Source: Reticulitermes speratus (taxonomy: Eukaryota; Arthropoda; Insecta; Blattodea; Rhinotermitidae). From it: a stretch of 64,000 nucleotides of DNA. The translations under genes were made by a program, and so were the position numbers. The stretch is taken from assembly GCA_021186555.1 (NCBI GenBank), contig JAJKFL010000002.1, forward strand, positions 10,291,001-10,355,000. The letters are read 5' to 3'. Of the stretch, positions 60,701 to 64,000 are shown in pieces (the first letter of the stretch is position 1; each line of letters opens with the position of its first letter). The notes beneath the pieces are model-generated. The model saw nothing but the letters and a program-made list of their open reading frames with translations, made no database searches and was not told where the DNA came from.

Positions 60701-63273
60701 AGATTTTGTTAATATCATTCAGGTTATGTGTTTTGTGTGAATACAGTAAAACCCTGATTTTACATTCCCTCATTTTGTGTTTTCCGTGATTTACACACTT
60801 TTTGCATGGTCCTGGCCAACTAATACCACTTTTATGACACTCAAAGAAGAGTGAGTTTTTTCTGTAAATAAATGTGGGCTTGATCTGTTTGTTACTCACG
60901 CATTGATGTACTATACTGTTTTGTTTCACAGTATTTCCCAGTAATTATTCTTGTTCATAGTATTAAACATCATTCATGTAAATCACAAAAGTTCTGTAGT
61001 GGTTGGACTTTATTTTTATGTATAGACAATGTTTTTCACCAACTAAATGCACTTGTAAAAACACTAAAATATTCTAAAACTGTTTGATAAAAAGCCCCGA
61101 CATGTTTCGGCTCACCAATGAGCCATCCTCAGAGGGTCACAACTGACTGTTCTCAAAACACGTACATATGTTAATCCTCTGTAGAGGTATATGGTCAATG
61201 TTTTTTCTCACTTTATCTTACTTACAATCTTACTTTTTCACTTCGCAAGCCGAAAAGGTTTTTTTTTCTTTAAACACTCCCTATAGATTATGCACTATAT
61301 TATTGCGTCACTTACACACTCACTATTGTTTGTAGTGTACATTGGTTGCTGTGGAAACGTAGATATTTTTATATATGGTCACCTGTTTTCACTTATGTCT
61401 GTGTTGACATTGTTCGTCCTTTTTGAATTCTTAAGTTGCTACGTAATTCCTGGGCGTCATGTTGAATGTGAGGAAAATATGCGGATGTTTATGAGCGCAT
61501 GTTCACCAGAGGAGCCTGGTATTGTAGTACTGTAATAATAGGGACAATAAATTAACGTAATCCAAAGTAGATATTAACGGGTTATAAGGTGCAATTTTGT
61601 CAATATTTTATCAAACAGTTTTAGAATATTTTAGTGTTTTTATAACAAGTGCATTTAGTTGGTGAAAAACATTGTCTATACTCGAAAAATGCACGGTGAA
61701 AATAGAATAAAGTTTTTATTTTTATGTGTTCTTTACATGAATGGGTTGTGTCTACATGTTTTATTTTTGAAAGTAAATGGATTTGAATTGATTTGGTAAT
61801 GGGCGCTCTACACTGAAGTCATGAAGTGACTTTAATTTTTATTGATATTGGTCCAATGTAACCCCTACTTTACATGAAGCTCAAACTGAACTTTGTTAAT
61901 TTTCTAATGAATACTTATCGATGAATCTGTAGTGTAATATAAAATATAAATACTGTGTTATTAAGATAAGAACTTTTATATGAAATATTTTTCAGTGTGG
62001 TGAATATTTAATGAAGTATAAGGACAAATAGTGTCTTCAGGCTAATTAGCTTGGCCACAGTAGAATTACTTTTTAAGTAAAGGAATGTCAGTGTGCATAT
62101 TCCATTGGAGTACATATTTCAGATTTCTTTAAATTGGATTTGACAAAGATTTCTGAGGTCTGGTGTCAACACACAACTTCAAAGATTTACAGAATATATT
62201 CAGATTGATGTAAACTGAATTCTGTTGTGATATAGCACTTGTATCTGTGTATTGTGTAGTTATTTCACAACTAATCCTGCTGGTTTTTGGTGATCCTGAC
62301 TGAAGTCAGGACCTGAACTGTGACTTGAGGCAGTTTGTTTGTTGTAGATGACATCCCCATCCAGGCACCTAAAGATGAGTCAGGAGGTGAGGGAAAGAGT
62401 CTAACATCCATATCAGAAGAGCAGGAGGAGGAACGGCTGACACCCAGGGGAAGCTCACTTAGAGGAGGTAAAGCTTTGCCAAAGCTACCAAATTTTCCAG
62501 GTTTGGGTAAGAAGGCAAAAGCTATGCCTGCAGGTGGTGGGGATAGAGGCGGGAAGAAGATTCAACTAGGTACAAAGCCTTTATTTATAAATGGGGACTC
62601 AGAGTCAGACAAAAAACCTGCAACAGCTGTAAGTATAGAGAATAAAAATGGACCTCTTTTGCTGGATGGAAATGGAAGTATAAACTCAGAGCAGGATAGA
62701 GCTGTTTCAGAGTCACCAGCAACTACAAGTGAGCTGAGTGGACCATCTGACACGCAGTCTGTCTGTACAGCTGACTCAATTGACTTGGATGATGCTAGAA
62801 CACATAAGAAACCTTTGGAAATAGAGAATCGAGCTGCCCTTCAGGTCAGCTCTGTGTAATCACTGCAGTATGGCTACCATGCCAGTTCTGAAAAACTTAG
62901 TAATTTTAAGTGAAATGTTGGTTACAGATTTTTGGGTCCTTACATGCAGGCGTACTATGGTGCGTCTGGCATTAAGAATAGAGTCTTGTATTATGAGCTA
63001 CTACTTGCTTGTACAAAATCATCTTTTCTGCACATGTTTCCTCATACTGGGTTGCAGTGTAGTTCCTGTTTCTCTAAAATATGGTAGTGAAAGCAATTCA
63101 TTGTTCACTGTGTAATCTTGTAATAATTATTGTGTGTACCTTTCAGGGCTCTCTCTTAACACATGTGTTTATTTCAGTATGACCCAGAAGACGATAAACA
63201 GTGTGCTGTTGTGGTAAACAGACTGTTGATAGACACAGACATACAAGTGAACATGGCAGTTTTGTTGCCATAA
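53148..63273 (+). CDS. HYCC1: Hyccin / FAM126 family protein, 8 coding exons
   Basis: Hyccin binds TTC7 and, with EFR3, holds PI4-kinase alpha at the plasma membrane, where it makes PI4P. Coding exons: 53148-53297, 55379-55513, 55881-56006, 56504-56719, 58612-58892, 60374-60493, 62348-62844 and probably 63178-63273; about 539 residues if one extra base in exon 4 is ignored (human about 521). The all-helical hyccin domain fills exons 1-5, with strings matching the family: VVREWLGDY, DPVCNQLFGFYRS, LQILPTFI, IALYNLEVVDENG, LPSLAQASIYHE, SLTESALRR, VEALNAQNRLKVMTALL, IPVSSQFLLELLHAVYFAMF and VVLVTSAIRNSLQVNPSG. The C-terminal third (exons 6-8) is a low-complexity tail rich in Ser, Gly, Lys and Asp, as usual in the family. 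Start: the first ATG after a good acceptor (TTCTTACAG), matching the human VVEEWL start. Exon 4 is not open in one frame. Confidence 0.93.
53630..53745 (+). mobile_element. tRNA-derived SINE 3' fragment
   Basis: CATCTCCATTTAGTGGAGAG, GTAAAGCTATACTTCTCCCC, TATGCCTTCGTGGCATGGAC and AAAACTTTACC form the SINE end. Confidence 0.65.
54031..54310 (-). mobile_element. tRNA-derived SINE, near full length
   Basis: Same order as 50216: AAGGTAAATTTCACTTTATAG, AGTGGAGGTATAGCTCTAC, TCGGCACTAGATGGGG (expanded G runs), CCGGCTGCTTTATCCCC, CCCAGGGCCAATCTGG and AAGTCGCTGTACCAACTATG. Box B is damaged (ATGATGCTATCC). Confidence 0.85.
54692..54790. repeat. Compound microsatellite (ATT)n(AGT)n then GA-rich
   Basis: (ATT)n at about 54692-54710, (AGT)n to 54760, then GAAGGAGAGG-type purine sequence. 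Confidence 0.95.
54945..55092. repeat. Unnamed interspersed repeat (second copy of 26985)
   Basis: Shares AAAGACTGGAATTTAAATG and the closing CCAAAGGGTTAA with 26985-27156, same orientation. Confidence 0.55.
55379..55513 (+). CDS. HYCC1: Hyccin exon 2
   Basis: Acceptor CTTGCAG, donor GTACCA, 45 codons. It encodes LIDPVCNQLFGFYRSREVEL, then FTLQILPTFIFVYLN and SVAHGDKK. Confidence 0.95.
55881..56006 (+). CDS. HYCC1: Hyccin exon 3
   Basis: Acceptor TTCCAG, donor GTAACT, 42 codons. It encodes SCRCVETLLIALYNLEVVDE, NGQPKVVSFRLPSLAQ and ASIYHE. Confidence 0.95.
56504..56719 (+). CDS. HYCC1: Hyccin exon 4, with apparent +1 frameshift
   Basis: From the acceptor TGTTACAG, phase 0 gives PMSLAPCSLTESALRRLEEC and N, matching the human SMALTESAL region. 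It would then stop at TAA 56609-56611. The next frame, from about 56571, gives LVSWGPLPQVEALNAQNRLK, VMTALLFVYN and HVCKVSS, equally conserved. The switch falls in the AAAA run 56567-56570; removing one base restores both phase and homology. A second acceptor, CTCTGACAG|AAA (56534), would keep one open frame but lose LTESALRR. Donor GTAAGT, phase 2. Confidence 0.85.
56720..58611. other. HYCC1: Hyccin intron 4
   Basis: 1.9 kb; contains a hairpin repeat around 57655-57815. Otherwise A+T-rich without recognisable features. Confidence 0.6.
57727..57788. repeat. Perfect 25-bp-arm hairpin
   Basis: TTAAAAAACAGTCTTACACA... (57727-57751) and its exact reverse complement (57764-57788) around a 12-nt loop. 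Flanks AAGGTGATTCATC and GCAGATTTACCAT also occur around fold-back F5 (20672 and 20882), so it is probably a sister element. Confidence 0.9.
58612..58892 (+). CDS. HYCC1: Hyccin exon 5
   Basis: Acceptor CCTACAG, donor GTATTG, phase 2 to 1. It encodes LVTQGFHKPGHHQRSSYGS, PRIPVSSQFLLELLHAVYFA and EVVLVTSAIRNSLQVNPS. Confidence 0.95.
58893..60373. other. HYCC1: Hyccin intron 5
   Basis: Apart from the R1 copy at its start, A+T-rich with nothing recognised. Confidence 0.55.
58940..59115. repeat. R1-family palindrome
   Basis: TTATGGTCTTCTGGAATGTG and CTGTGTAGTTTGATAGATGG on the left; GGTATCCATCTACTATAAAA and CATGACATTCCATCATGG on the right. The minus strand keeps ATGAAGA-T-GGAGG...CCTCC-CAAATGTTGG. 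Confidence 0.75.
60374..60493 (+). CDS. HYCC1: Hyccin exon 6
   Basis: Acceptor TGTGCAG, donor GTAGGA, phase 1 to 1. It encodes GQPSDGPMGISVALSPATTT, then VSKSMITNASFRTKKLP, the start of the variable tail. Confidence 0.88.
60494..62347. other. HYCC1: Hyccin intron 6
   Basis: 1.9 kb with the 660-bp fold-back F11; otherwise nothing recognised. Confidence 0.65.
61021..61680. repeat. Fold-back element F11 with one intact hammerhead-like module
   Basis: Arms TATAGACAATGTTTTTCACC / GGTGAAAAACATTGTCTATA, box CCAACTAAATGCAC, and TCTAAAACTGTTTGATAAAA. Minus strand at 61094-61137: CCCT-CTGAGGA-T-GGCTCA.TTGG.TGAGCC-GAAAC.AT.GTC-GGGG. The inner stem has six perfect pairs and the outer stem four, with a GTC triplet at the predicted cleavage position. 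The right arm lacks the module. The 400-bp centre is not self-complementary. Confidence 0.9.
62348..62844 (+). CDS. HYCC1: Hyccin exon 7 (C-terminal tail)
   Basis: Acceptor TTGTAG, phase 1 to 0. It encodes DDIPIQAPKDESGGEGKSLT, LPKLPNFPGLGKKAKAMP and SVCTADSIDLDDARTHKK. If the donor CAG|GTCAGC is not used, translation runs on for four codons (VSSV) to TAA at 62857-62859. Confidence 0.88.
63178..63273 (+). CDS. HYCC1: Hyccin probable last exon
   Basis: After acceptor ATTTCAG, phase 0 gives YDPEDDKQCAVVVNRLLIDT and DIQVNMAVLLP, then TAA (63271-63273). It fits exon 7 in phase and is open with protein-like composition, but I cannot match it to a known hyccin end. A nearer acceptor at 63146 would stop after about eleven residues. 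Confidence 0.55.
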   Translation, partial: YDPEDDKQCAVVVNRLLIDTDIQVNMAVLLP

Positions 63274-63643
63274 GAGTAATATTCTGTTCTTAATGTCAGA
63301 CTGACCATAGTTTTTTAGCTGAATTTCATGTTATTCTTTCCAGTAAAAATATTTTGTGTTCAGTATTGGAGCCTTTTGATAAAACCAGTATCAATTACTG
63401 TTGGGTATGTTCCGTATGTTTTGGTCATTGAAATTACAAACGCTGCTTTTGTAGCCATTTGATTTGTGGTACTTTATGTTACCTCCCTTGATCAGCGTGG
63501 GTCATAATATATGATTTAATTTGCCACTGAAATATGTAACGTTTTGTATATATAAATGATTGCCATTTTGGGGTTTTTGCGGCATACAGGTAAAAGTTTG
63601 TTCCGATGAACATACTTCCCCCATCTGCAAGATGATGGAATGT

Positions 63644-63687
63644 GGTTCAGGTGGATGCTGAAGTAATTGGGAGGATCCACCTGAACC
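63644..63687. repeat. Short inverted repeat after hyccin
   Basis: GGTTCAGGTGGAT (63644-63656) and ATCCACCTGAACC (63675-63687), an exact 13-bp pair around 18 nt, in or after the hyccin 3' UTR. Confidence 0.85.
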
Positions 63688-64000
63688 TGACTGTCTACAT
63701 GAAAAAGCTGTATGTTTCATGACTTAGTATTACGACTTACTACATGTTTCCAATCTGTGATCTTGATGTTTTAATTTATATTTTAATTGTTTATATGACA
63801 AATATTATGGTGAAGGAAGTAGCACAGTTTTGTGGAAAGGAAAACTGGTGTTATAGGTCTCTTGCATTTATGTTATGGTGCCCAAGAAATGCTATGGAAT
63901 GTGAAGATTTTGGACACATGTATAAGTTGACTGGAAATGTCTCAGTTTTTATTTCCATGTATGAGTTGCCAAACTGAGTTTTTTCTGACATTTGAAGCAC

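Overview
This window is animal nuclear DNA: A+T-rich, with intron-split genes (GT...AG introns, many over 1 kb) and dense interspersed repeats. The proteins look most like insect orthologues. The repeats (a tRNA-derived SINE, LINE fragments coding for an FGPNRDKVTGEWRR-type segment, palindromic repeats with CATGTTTCGG cores) resemble those I associate with cockroach and termite genomes. I therefore infer a hexapod, probably Blattodea, without certainty below that. There are no bacterial genes, CRISPR arrays, rRNA genes or free tRNA genes.

Three conserved genes lie in tandem on the + strand. (1) About 2.3-11.1 kb: the last eight coding exons of DNA ligase I (457 codons, from the end of the DNA-binding domain through the adenylation and OB domains to the stop); the 5' part lies before the window. 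(2) About 15.07-41.95 kb: a complete SPT16 gene, the large subunit of the histone chaperone FACT, in 21 coding exons (about 1128 residues), ending in a tail of small exons and a final coding exon of only 7 nt. (3) About 53.1-63.3 kb: a hyccin/FAM126 gene, scaffold of the plasma-membrane PI4-kinase complex, in eight coding exons (about 539 residues). Its exon 4 carries an apparent +1 frameshift. LIG1 and SPT16 both act in DNA replication, but nothing here shows that the genes are functionally linked.

Introns and the two intergenic gaps (11.1-15.1 kb and 42.0-53.1 kb) are filled with repeats. These are a mariner-derived perfect-arm palindrome (44.44-45.22 kb), a Merlin/IS1595-type transposase remnant with a 117-bp tandem array inside SPT16 intron 6, at least ten copies or fragments of one tRNA-derived SINE, several LINE fragments in both orientations, microsatellites and poly-G tracts.

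The most unusual signal is a large set of fold-back repeats, unrelated over most of their length. They share a short module: CTGANGA + one base (usually T) + a small hairpin + GAAAC-AT(AT)-GTH, flanked by complementary strands, often with a distal CCAACWAAATGCAC box. This matches the layout of a minimal hammerhead ribozyme with a very short stem III, as known from Penelope-like retroelements. Most copies are arranged as head-to-head pairs.
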